Below are positions 24,199-35,262 of a stretch of DNA of 64,000 nucleotides, piece by piece (the first letter of the stretch is position 1; each line of letters starts with the position of its first letter). The translations under genes and the position numbers were made by a program. The DNA lies in the NCBI GenBank assembly GCA_013400155.1, contig VXBM01000536.1, forward strand, positions 298,921 to 362,920, read 5' to 3'. The stretch comes from Helopsaltes ochotensis. Taxonomy: Eukaryota; Chordata; Aves; Passeriformes; Locustellidae. The notes beneath the pieces are model-generated. The model did not search any database. It had not been told where the DNA came from and was given only the letters and a program-made list of their open reading frames with translations.

Positions 24199-26025
24199 AA
24201 CTTTATTTAAGTCTAGTAAAGTTTAAATAAATCACATATCCTTCAAAAAACTCCTATAATGTCCCGAGACAACCAGTCCTCAGGAACCATCTTGATTTAA
24301 TCTCTTAAACCTTTGCCTCTTTATTGTAACTTGGGCTGTTTTTAACTTCTGGTCAGTGAGTTTGTTCTGTTTTGTTTTTCTCATTTTGGTAGGTACTTTC
24401 CATGGGTAATTTTTCTTATATAGAACTCCAGAACTTGCATGTCACTGTGTGCTATTATGAGCTGGCTGGCAGGTTAATCTGTTTCGGTGTCTGTCGTCAT
24501 GAGCAACCAATTTGTCCGGAGAAAGAATTACATAAAGGATGTGAAATCATGACAGTCGGGTAATTTCCTTTCCAACTATAACTCTGTTGACATTAACTAC
24601 AACATTAGCAGCTATGAATAAGGTTTGTCATGTACACTCCATGAAAAGAAGAAAACAAATGGAAAAGTTAAATATTTACTCCTTGACAGCTTTTTTTTTG
24701 TGAGTGTGTTTTTTAACTAAAGTTATACCAAGCCTTCCCAAACCATTTTGCAAAGGGAACTGCTGTTTGCAAGATCAGGAGATTGTGTTTGTTTAAGCAC
24801 GTTTGTGGAGCCAAAAGAAAATAAATTTTATTTAAAAAAACCCCTTCTTTCAGCCACTTCTCATCTATTATTTTCAACCACAATTATAAGGTTAGAAAAA
24901 TACCCACTCCATTAGCCCCTAGGGCATGAGACACAGGATTCCAAATCCCATTTCGTACTCAGTTCTGCTGAATTTCAGTACCTACTACTAATGTGTGACA
25001 TCATACAAAGTCAACTGGACTGTGAGTTTTTTAAATGGCAACTTGATCAAATCATATTTTTGGTTATTAACAAATACCATACCTGAGGCTCAGCACAAAC
25101 TTTCCACTACATGCTCAAGGTAACTGAAGGATAAACAACCCATCAGTGGGAAATTTTGGTGGTGGCATATGACATCTGGTTATCTTCTAGAAGGAGGAAG
25201 TGAGAAGATGTATGGTTGATTTGCCCAAGTAGTTTAAAATAAAAGAAAAATATTTGAAAAAAGAAAGAAAACTACAGTCCTTCTATCTTCACTTTCTTAT
25301 GCAGATTCCTATAATCAGACTTTTATTTGTACAGGGAGATGTCAAAATAAAGAGGACTTGGTCTCAGGAGCATCCATTAACTTCAATTTGGGTACGCAGC
25401 GTGCTAACTCTCTCTCTAAGAAAGTTTACTTCTAAGTACCTAAAAAGGATTGAAGTGACTGGCTAAGGAACAGTCATCCTGATTTGGACATTTCTGGCAG
25501 GGCAAAAGCATGAAGATAATAGAATGTCTGAAATTGATTCATTTCCTGACTGGATCAAATTCCAGACTGATTGAATGTAAGTGCCAAAGCATAGAGAAAG
25601 GAACTAATGGGGGACTAATGTTTGCTGTGGGTAGCACAGGAAATTATGTAATTAAAATGAGGTGGAGGAAATATAGATAAGACAATTAAGGACACAAGTG
25701 AAAGGTAGGGAGAGTTGCATGTTGGTGCAGGATGCTGAAGGACACAGCATTGCTGGACCTGCATAGGAGCAAATCAAACAAATGAGTTTGGGGTAGAGCT
25801 GGCCCTGCCTTAAGGAGGATGGATTCAGGAACCTCCCGAGCCTAGTAAAAATTCTGTAATGAATAGCTCTAGAGCAGAAAGCATCTTGAGGTGACAAACA
25901 CCAGTACCAGACACGTGCTTCATTCCCCAGATGACCATACCTTTGGTATTACCACAACCTGATATTCTTCATTGGTGAGGATGGGATGTGTTGGAACTAA
26001 TTTAGAAAACTCTGCCGAGAGGAGG
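24199..26025. other. non-coding DNA
   Basis: Contains the CpG-retaining segment 24470-24600 described in the findings; otherwise AT-rich and without recognised features. Confidence 0.5.
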
Positions 26026-26170
26026 GGAGAGGAGAGGAGAGGAGAGGAGAGGAGAGGAGAGGAGAGGAGAGGAGAGGAGAGGAGAGGAGAGGAGAGGAGA
26101 GGAGAGGACAGGACAGGACAGGACAGGACAGGACAGGACAGGACAGGACAGGACAGGACAGGACAGGAGA
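26026..26170. repeat. compound pentanucleotide microsatellite (GGAGA)16(GGACA)12
   Basis: Sixteen perfect GGAGA units (26026-26105) pass directly into twelve perfect GGACA units (26106-26165), followed by one more GGAGA. An imperfect lead-in starts near 26016. The first block is purine-only on + and so could adopt a triplex form. Neither unit makes a stop codon in most frames, which explains the spurious open frames on both strands here; they encode only short repeated peptides and are not genes. Confidence 0.97.
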
Positions 26171-27425
26171 GATCTTTTCCCTCCACTGTGTGAGGACTGC
26201 TTTATAAAGACGGAATGAAAGAGGAATAAGTATCATCTTTCTCTGTAAAGTTATATGGCATCCTTCATATCAAGATCTCAAAGCACTTTTAATTAAATAC
26301 AGGAATTGAAGGGATGCCATAAATCTGTTCATTTATAAAACCCAAAGGAAGCTTTTGTCCACAGGCTGTAATGGCAGAGCAGGAGCAAAAGTGGAAGTAC
26401 AACCTTGGGGCCAAATTCTATGTAAAGTCAGGTTCTTCCTCCTCCAAAAGCATTGGAAACAGGACACTGATAATTCAGGGAAATTTGATTCCCAGCATTC
26501 TGCTGTAACCTGACAAAGGATCCTATCGCCTCACAGTCTTCAAACACCCTTTGAATCTCTTTCTTCTCTATTCCACTGCTGTTGGTGTCCATTTCATCAC
26601 TGAAGCACCCAAAGCAAAAGTCAGAATAAAGCAAAGATCTCTGGATAGAGAAACATTTGTGTCACACACATGGGCAAACACTCACAGAACACCACAGTGG
26701 TCATGGTCCTGTGCATGAACTGCAGGACATATTGGCTATTCTAGACACCAGGTGTCTGGGACATAATGACCCCTTAATTAATGGCTAAATAATGACCAGT
26801 AACAGTTAAGCTGTTGGAAGACAGAAGAAAGAAGAATGGTAAGTATAATTCCCTGTTTACCACAGGAGCACGTCCCATTTGTTATGCCCTGTGCTCAGTC
26901 CTTAAACACCTTTCTTGTCCACATAGTCTGTGAACATATGTCTTGTTTCCTTGAATAAAAGACAAACATAGTTTCAGTCCAAAAGAAGCGTTCCTCAAAC
27001 TGGGAAATCAAGAAATTGGAAATATCTCTTTCTGCGAACAGTTTGGGGAGTACAACGGGAAGAAAAGCCTGCCAGAATTTTTAACAACAGCTGTGGAAAT
27101 ACCCACATATGAGTTATAGACCCTTGCTTTTTTCAGCTATAGCAAGGTTTCCCTGCTGGGAAACCCTTGGACCTGTCCATCTGCCATACAGTATGGTGAA
27201 TACTATTACAATAGCACTTTAACAATAACTGTGCTCTTTTGAACCTCCCCATTCAAGTCACTCCATTGATTACTCAGAAGAATGCAGACTCTTGTGTTAT
27301 TTGATCGGCACATATACTCTGAACATTTAATCCCCTCAAATATTTTTCAATAACTTCCTTTAATTACAAGGAAAACACGTCGGGTGATACATGCATTGAA
27401 GAGCTTCCCCTCATGTCTCTCTCTC
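26171..27425. other. non-coding DNA
   Basis: The phrase agatctcaaagcacttttaa at 26272-26291 may be one more MIR/L3 trace. No gene is recognised. Confidence 0.45.
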
Positions 27426-27442
27426 TTTTTTTTTTTTTTTTT
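27426..27442. repeat. (CT)n then T17
   Basis: A short CT-rich run from about 27416 followed by seventeen T. Confidence 0.7.
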
Positions 27443-30400
27443 CCTGTTTAATGAAGAATTTGAATCACTTTTCAACTTCTTAATCCTATAATCCTGGAAG
27501 GAATTTGCTCTCTTCCAAACCCTGGGGGTGGTAGGCTTTTGCTTAGTACAGTACACCCTGGAGATCTTTCAGCAGGGTCATTCCAGAGGAGTCCCAAATA
27601 CTTGCATTCCTCAGCTGTGTGGTCACCATGTAACACAGCCTTACCAAAAGCACCTTGCCTCAGAGGTTCAAGGATCAACTTTTTCAGGGAAAGTGCAGGG
27701 ATAACATGGCACAGTAGACATAAAGTGTGCTGAGAACCAAGCCTTGCCAGAAGGCACTGGTGCTCAGTGCCAAGCAGGACGGTTTTAACAAGTTTATTCC
27801 CTTCAATGAATCCATTCTTCTGTAAAAAAAAGAAAAAGTCAGGAGAAGGGTGTCCTTGCTAATGCTACATCCTTGCACCTTGTTGCTTCCCATTCCCTGG
27901 GGAGATACTGGGGAATGATGGACAAGTCTGAACCACTGGTCTTGTTGGGAGGGTTGGATGGAGAGTGTTGGCTGCACAGTCTTTGCCTTGAAGGGCACTG
28001 GGTGCATTTGCAGCATGCAACATTCTCCTTTGTGAGCATGGTGAATTCACTGCACAACAACTTCAGACTTGTCTACTTTTGTTTCAAAAAAAGCCTTCAT
28101 TGTCACAGCAAGACAGCTCTTTTTGCAATGAACCCAAAGTCCGTGATTTTCCTCCTCCTGGCTTTCCTGTAGAACCAAGGAACTCTAATGAATGTACTCC
28201 AAAGCACAAATTTTCCACCTTGTCTTTCCAGGCTATTGGTTCTCAAGGGGTGGCCTGTAGATCTTTAGGGACCCGTAAAATGGGGAAAAAATGGTGCATG
28301 GAACAACTGTAAAAGAGTAAAACCACAGTAACAACCCAAACCATTCCCTTGTAATTCCGTATGTGTCAGCAAGCAGACAGGGTGAAAAAAAGGCTGTAAA
28401 TACACTTTCAAAGTTTTGCAGCATTTTTAGCTGTTTGTAAATCAAACACCTTGCAGCTCCGTTGACCAGAGTAAGTCTTGGCTTACTTTCCAAACGTCTG
28501 AGCGCTCTTTCATTACAAGCAGAAGCAAAATACTGTGCAAAGGCATCTGTTATTCACTCCTCTCCCATTCTAGGTCACGCTCCTCAGCTCTCTTTCTTTT
28601 ACTCATGCTTGTTAATTCAAGTAACCATTGTTTTGTCAGTGGTTAGTTATCTAATCCCATTACACATAACCGTTGTCATTGTGTTTTGTGCTAAAGTAAC
28701 AACACTGAGAAACTGATTGGGAAACCTGAACAGCCCAAAGTGCATCTATCTCTGTCCTTGTTGAGATAAAATGCCATCAGAGGTCTCAGCTGAAGAGTGT
28801 CTGGATGAAGAGGAGGACACAGGATACCTTGATGTTAACGTGGCCACAGCATGGACACATTGCACACAGTAAGGACATGTGGGGAACAAGGGTGTTGCTT
28901 GCACATCATCTCCCTCCATTTGAGAGAACTAAAACTTGCAGACAAATTCAGTGCTGAATCAGCCTGAAAGTCTGGCCTGTTTTCAAAGGCTTGCACATTT
29001 TAGTGCAGCTCCAATGATCAGTTTTATGATCTGACAATTGACAAACCTGCTAACACATTAATCACAGCTCAGCTGGCAGAGGATGATGAAAAATTATGTC
29101 ATACTGTGATGTATGACTGCTGCTTTCCATTGCTGTGATAGACTTCAGCACCTATTTCATACCCAAATAGCCCATCTCATGTTGCTCCTTCTGTGGGGGC
29201 AATAACTTCCCTGCTTGCCTGGCTCAAGCATCATGTAATAGGCAGGAGCATGAATTAGACATCTGTCACTGATGCAAAGAAACTGTCTCCTATTTTCCAA
29301 AATTCTTGAGCTATTTCACCATCAACTTTCACTAAGGGAACACAGCTCTGCTATCTACAGAGGATTGCTGACAAAAAAGCTGAGTGAAGGAATGCACCTC
29401 CAGGAATATTTTTCAGCATATATGGCAAGCTGTGTGTACATGACAGTAGCAGATGGGTTACACACTGATGTCCTCTTTGGGAGAAAAGTCTCATTAGAGC
29501 AGACAGGACCGACAATCTCTACCCAGACTTGGCATGTACGTAGTGCCATCCTCACCTCCATCTTGGAGAGGAGCTGGGCAGCTTTAATGAACAAAACCCA
29601 TTAAACCCCCAGGTTTGAAGAAGGGTGAGCCAAGTCACACAGAAGTTGTCATTTGCTGCAGGTCATATGTCAATTCCAGACTGGATCTAATGACAGAATC
29701 TAGGAAAAGAACTGAAGGAACAGCATATTTTTGTGGGGGTGAAATCTACATAAACTACCTCAGGAAGTGCATTTCCTCATGTTCCAGGAGAAAAAAAAAG
29801 TATAATTCTTTTTTATCTTCTCACTTATGTTTCCTCTCTTTCATCTTTCTTTTCCTCTCCATCTGTCTCAATGTACGCCTTTCAATAAGAAAACTTTTTT
29901 TTCTTAGAATTCCACTCTGTAACTTCGGAGCCAAAATTGTTGGATGAATTTAGTGTAGGACTATTTATTTGAAAAACACTCTATTTTTTTTTTCACACAT
30001 CTTGTGGTAAAAATATGGAAACTTAGATGAAAATCACCAGTTCTTACTAGGAAAGCACATACCCATGCCTTTCAAGCACTCTCATTGCGCCTTTGTCCTT
30101 GTTACAGTTGTATTATATTCCACAACTCCACCACTTACATGCACTTCAAAGTCCTGTAAGGACAATTATCCCCTCTCAAAAAATAAAAGAAAAGTGAAAT
30201 TCACTACAACAGAGAACTGGTGAGCTTGTGGTGGGACAAAATAAACACTCTGGAGAGAGAGCCCTGGGGAGATGGCTCACCTCCAAGAGCATGGACCAAG
30301 GGTTTTTCTGCAGCAAGGGGAATTTTTTTTTTTTTGCTCAGAGTTTCACCCAGCAAGGACAACATAAGAAGATTGCTAAGTAATAATAATACTCTTAATA

Positions 30401-30980
30401 ATAAATCTCACAATTCTCATAAATATTTTTTTGGTGCTGTTGTTTATCATTTATCTAAGACAAAATCCAAGGATACCCCTGACCCACAGTAAAACCTCCT
30501 CTCAGCCCCAGCCTCTTCTCTTCATGGAGTCACCATAAGCAGATAAGCAGAGGAGCAGGAGCAAAGCCCAAGGGTGCTGGCAGGGCACAGGAGTCAGTGT
30601 GTCACTGTGATAATCTGCTTAAAGGAGGAGGCCAGGGCATCATTAAATAGCCTGGCCTGAAGTCCTAATTAAGCAGCTGGAAGATCTGGTGCTCTCTCCA
30701 TGCTAAACTGTAACTCATATATTACTTCTTTGAATACATATCTGGAAATGAGTCCAGCCCCAAGCCCTGACTCACACCATTCCCTATCACCAGAGACATC
30801 AACCTCCTCTCCTCAAGTTACTGTTGCAAAGGTGACACCTACTTTATTATCTAGGTTGAGTAGCCACAAAACTAACAAGCAGATGTTGTCACACGTTTTT
30901 CCTCTGGCAGCCACAAAAACATGCATGGCAAAATCTCCTTAAAAAAATCATTGCAAAGAAATAATTCACATGAAAAAGTC
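27443..30980. other. non-coding DNA
   Basis: No gene or mobile element is recognised. Many frames of 60-110 codons occur on both strands with ordinary, non-conserved translations. A segment at 30595-30690 carries a homeodomain-like taattaa next to a cagctg E-box. Confidence 0.45.
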
Positions 30981-31126
30981 CAAATCAACAACAACAACAA
31001 CAAAAAATAAAAAACCCAACAAAAACCAAAAAAACCCACCCTAAAACAAAAATCAAAAACCAAAAACAACAACAAAAAAGCAAAACCAAAAACAAAACAA
31101 AAAATAAAACAAAAAACCAAACCAGA
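30981..31126 (+). repeat. A/C-only low-complexity tract
   Basis: About 145 bases almost entirely A and C on the + strand, with only one G (31080) and a few T, including (CAA)6 at 30986-31003 and then irregular CAAAA, CCAAAA units. The minus-strand frame across it encodes a run of F, L and V residues only because of this composition. No retroposon body is attached. Confidence 0.85.
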
Positions 31127-33545
31127 AACGGGAGAGTAGACCTTTTTAGAAAAGACTTTTCTATGATTTTATTTTGACATTATTGGGGAGGATGCTTTGA
31201 ATTTCCAAATGTGTTTTACCAGCTTAGCAGAATGAAAGGCAAACAGCTGGAAGTCATGCAGCAGATGGCCACTGGGATCCTCAAAAGATAGGAAGAGCTC
31301 ACTTGTCTTGTATGAGACCAACAAGACAGAGTTACTTTCAACCTGGAAATCCATCTGGGACTAGATGTCCACACAGTTCAGGCAGGTAATGGTCAGGTAA
31401 TAATCACTTCCTTTGCCATCCTCGTCTTCTCCACATACTCTCCCACTGCCCTGAGTTTGAATGGCTTTCTTCATTCATTGGCACCAGCTATTTCTGGCTC
31501 TTTCAGAAGGTGAAGTTGAATTTCTTGCTGAAGTTCATTTAAATACTCTTGTTTCCACCTGGATTTTCTCACGTTTTTGTCAGTTTAATCAAAATGTACC
31601 TGCATGCCTTATCCCTCCAAGACCAATCCATGTACTCACAACTTTTGCAGCATGCTAGAGGTCTGTATTTCAAATGCCAATTATGCATCAATTAAAATGG
31701 GTAAACTTAAAGGTTTCCTGCATTATTGCAGTTTTTATGGAGATAAAGAGAAAAAACATCTAATAAATAACTTGTCCTTGAAAGCAGACAATATTTTCTT
31801 CGACCAAAAATTTATTTAGTAGATAGTAAGACAAATTAAGTTGTCCTCAAAGACCTTATCTTCGCTTTGGAGTTTTTGTAAAGCGTTTTTGTGTTTCTTC
31901 TGGTATGTTTGTTTTGCTCTTCTTTCCAAACTGACCAAAGTAGCTACAAGGTAAATAAAGCACTAAGTTTCATAGGGCTGGAATTTGGAAAGGAGCAGAC
32001 ATTTTTCTTAAGCAGTGGTAGTGGCATTCTACCTTTAACGTTTGGATGCCAAGCTGTCAGCCAGCAACTTCAACACCACCCTTATCTTGCCTCTTTTCTA
32101 TTTATACATTACACAAACCTATTTTTTCCTGGGTTTAATTGCACATCAAAGGACCAACTGAATGGATCCATTTTGGAGGTTGCTGATAGCAATGCTGGGA
32201 AATTCTGCAAATGGAGGTGTAAAATTTCAGTTCTTTCCAGTGCTGTATTAGATAATATGGGGAAAGCCAGTGAAACCCTCAGCAAAAGCACCCTGGTTGT
32301 GTTTCTATTATTTGGAAATTCAAGCTGGATATAGAAACGATTAAACAATTAATTATTATATTAACTTGTTCCCTTTAAACACAGGTTTCCTGCCAAAGGA
32401 GACACCAATGGTGATGATTATTTCAGTTTTTCAGAGGTAGTGGCAGATCTCTAAAAACATTCAGGTGTCTCAGAGTCCATGAACACATCCTTAAAAATCA
32501 AGTATAGCCTCTTTTTCATTCAGGGATGTAAAAAAGGAATCTCCTAGTTCTCTTTAGGCTAAATATATTTGCCTTGGCAAATATGGATTTTGAAGGACTG
32601 CCTCAGGATTACAGGAACACAAAAATCACAACACTAAAATTGATTATATTGGACACAGTGTCAGACTGAGGGTTTCACTGAGTTTAGTAAATAGAAATGC
32701 CTGCACCTCTATGTTGCCATTGTAAAAGAGTTGTGAACACCACAAAGTACTTCAGCTGGCTTAAAACCATTTTCCCAGCACTGAGCTTGTCTCCTCTAAG
32801 CTTTATGCACAAGAAAGATAAACAAGCAGAGCTCTAGTCTAAGTTGAACAGCCTTTTTTGACATGTTGACTTGATTATTTCTGTCTACCTCCCCAAGCTT
32901 TCCAGCTCATACTGACTTAGCTTCTCTCAGATGAAACCTCTAGCAAAACTGCCTCTTGTGTTTTAAGATCCTTAAAACTCTCTCCTTTGTCTGTCTCACT
33001 GTCAATTATTGCTTATTTATGAAAGGAAAGGAAAAGCAAAACACACCAGCCCAGACACACAAAATAATGAATAGACAAAGTTCCACATTCATAAATAAAA
33101 CAACATACTTCCTATAGCTCTTACATAATCTTAAGGGGTTGTTTTGTTTTAAATCTGGCACCATTTTAGTATGTCTTTTTGTTCTACTACTCTTGTGCTA
33201 CTTTTAAGTAGGAGAGGTGTTTGACAAGTGAATCTTCAGTGACGTCAACTGCAGCTTTTATTGACTTTTTTGAAAACATTGAGCCAACTTGGAATTACTG
33301 AAGTGAACAGCACTTGTGAATATAAACTAAAACAATAGATGACTGGTACACATTGTGTGAGAATTTATTTAATTTTCAACCCAATAGAAACTGATGGCCA
33401 AACCTAGACACATTTTAATGCTGTCAGAAAGCATTTTTCTACCCTGGAATGGACATATCCAACTCTAGGCTTGATTCCACTACACACACACAAGTATAAT
33501 TTACTATAGTAATTTATATTGGTGCATAAATTTGTAATCAGGCTG
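31127..33545. other. non-coding DNA
   Basis: The largest frame (31891-32334, +, 147 codons) opens with GTG and not ATG, and shows no known motif; a chance frame is the simplest reading. Confidence 0.45.
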
Positions 33546-33580
33546 GTTTCCTTAAGCTGTTTCTGTTCACTTAAGGAAAC
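33546..33580. repeat. perfect 11-bp inverted repeat
   Basis: gtttccttaag (33546-33556) and cttaaggaaac (33570-33580) are exact reverse complements with a 13-base spacer. Could form a hairpin, or be a chance palindrome. Confidence 0.8.
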
Positions 33581-34720
33581 ATGACTTTCTAAAAAGCACA
33601 GCCATACAAAGAGATGGACACGGGTTTAGGGTGAGGTAGAAAAGCTGGAAGTCAGCTCAACCTTGACTGTCAGGGCTTCCTCATGCCATGTAGCTTGGGC
33701 CAGTCCCATGAGGAATGCCTCCAAAGAGCTCGAGAGAACATACCTGTTTGCAGATACAGCAAACTAATTACATGGAGACAAACCTCAATGGAAATAATAA
33801 TAATATGAATTAAAATGTTCCAAACAGTATTCATCTGGGAATCTCAATTAGCTCCACAAACAGTAATTAATTTAGCTTCTTAGCTCTCTGCAAGATAGAG
33901 AATAGCTAATCTCCCCATTTTATGGACAGGGATATACACATGCAGACGTGTCAATGAGACTTTAGCTGCATTCAGACAGCACATCTTCTTGCAACCTGTT
34001 CTCTACCTTGTGCTCTCTCCTGTCATATCAGCTGTTATTCTCCCTTTCTTTTTGAGAAAAATTATATTCTGCTGGTTTGGGCCAAAGAAGAAATCACTCC
34101 AAAGTCTCCCAGGGCTTACTATAACCCAAGTCTGCTGTACTCACCATAAGAATTGCATTAAATAACCTGTGCTGTGATAGAAAATGTACCCAGTGAGACC
34201 CCACTGGATTTTATTTAGTAACCCAACAGTGAAGTTTCTCTAATGAAAAATGACAAATTTGGCTTTATTTCTTTTACTAAATATTACTAAAACCCAGAAT
34301 ATGATCCCATAAAAAAGTCAGATTAAACAGCAGGAGAGAGACCTGCCTTTGACCTCAAATGAAGGGCAGGAATTGTTGGTGCTCTGAGGGCAGCTCTCCA
34401 ACACAGTGAGATAATAGATCCTTCCCTAAAATAAACACCAAGCCAGCCATACCAACAGTGCAGCCTCTAGTTTTATAATCCCTTTGCTAGTTTAAATCTC
34501 CAGATGAGTTATTATATTGCAACACATGCACAATAAGTATGTCATGACCTTAAAACAGTACTCTGTAAGAATACAGAGGACTAGGAAAAATAAAGAAAAA
34601 GATTAGTGGCTTTTCAGTCTTAGGTAAGCTTAATTTCTCTACATTCTGAAAAAGAAAATATTTGGGTACTTTCAAAATCTGAAAGAGTATTTGATTTTTT
34701 AAGGCCTTGCTCTTTAAAAC
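33581..34720. other. non-coding DNA
   Basis: A phrase near 33890-33930 (agctaatctccccattttat, ggacagg) may be one more reversed MIR/L3 trace. No gene recognised. Confidence 0.45.
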
Positions 34721-35030
34721 TACCTGGATGGAGGTTGTAGCCAGGTGGGGGCCGATCTCTTCTCCCAGGCAACAAGCAATAGGACAAGGGAAAATGGCCT
34801 CAAGCTGCACCAGGGGAAGTCCAGGTTGGATATCAAGAAAAATTTCTCCATGGAAAAGGTTGCTAAACATCAGAAGGGGCTCCCCAGGAAGTAGTGGAGT
34901 CACCATCCCTGGAGGTCAAGAAATGACTGGGAATGGGACTATGGTTTAATTGCCATAGTGGTATTCAATCAAAGGTTGGACTGGATGATCTTGAAGGTCT
35001 TTTCCAACCTAAATGATACTGTGATTCTGT
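34721..35030 (+). mobile_element. CR1 LINE 3' fragment
   Basis: On + the order is tacctggatggaggttgtag, gatctcttctcccaggcaac, aataggacaagggaaaatgg, ctcaagctgcaccaggggaa, ttggatatcaagaaaaattt, tggagtcaccatccctggag, aaggttggactggatgatct and ttttccaacctaaatgatac ending gtgattctgt. This is one of the CR1 subfamilies whose end uses ctaaatgattctgtgatt. About 310 bp, the 3' untranslated part only. Confidence 0.93.
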
Positions 35031-35204
35031 TGTATGATTGTTTTAGTTGAGGGTTAACTGGATATGGTATGGACTTAGTGACTACTGAGATGTGTGCTAG
35101 TCCACAAACATTCAAATACAAACTATCTTAGAATGCAAGGCTATCCTGGAGGTGAAACCGGAGGTAGGAGATGCTCTTATTTATTTTTAACTGTTTCTCA
35201 AAGT
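35031..35204. other. short non-coding stretch
   Basis: Nothing recognised. Confidence 0.5.
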
Positions 35205-35262
35205 AGGTTTGTGACTTGGAAAAGTTATTTTTCATTGTGTCTCAGTTTCCCACAAAGAAAAC
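35205..35262 (+). repeat. ancient MIR-like SINE remnant
   Basis: gtttgtgacttggaaaagtt, atttttcattgtgtctcagt and ttcccacaaagaaaac match the MIR phrases tgtgaccttgggcaagttac, ttctctgtgcctcagttt and cctcatctgtaaaat in order on +. Confidence 0.5.

Noticed and set aside
25920..26236. Repetitive peptides encoded on both strands of the pentamer array
   Set aside because: Pentanucleotide repeats without stops give the same five-residue peptide in every frame; this is a property of the satellite and not a gene.
30872..31120. Hydrophobic minus-strand frame resembling membrane segments
   Set aside because: The F/L/V-rich translation comes from the A/C-only tract, so the apparent transmembrane character is a composition artefact.
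31891..32334. 147-codon plus-strand frame with a hydrophobic start
   Set aside because: The initiation codon is GTG, so the apparent signal peptide does not hold; no motif beyond that.
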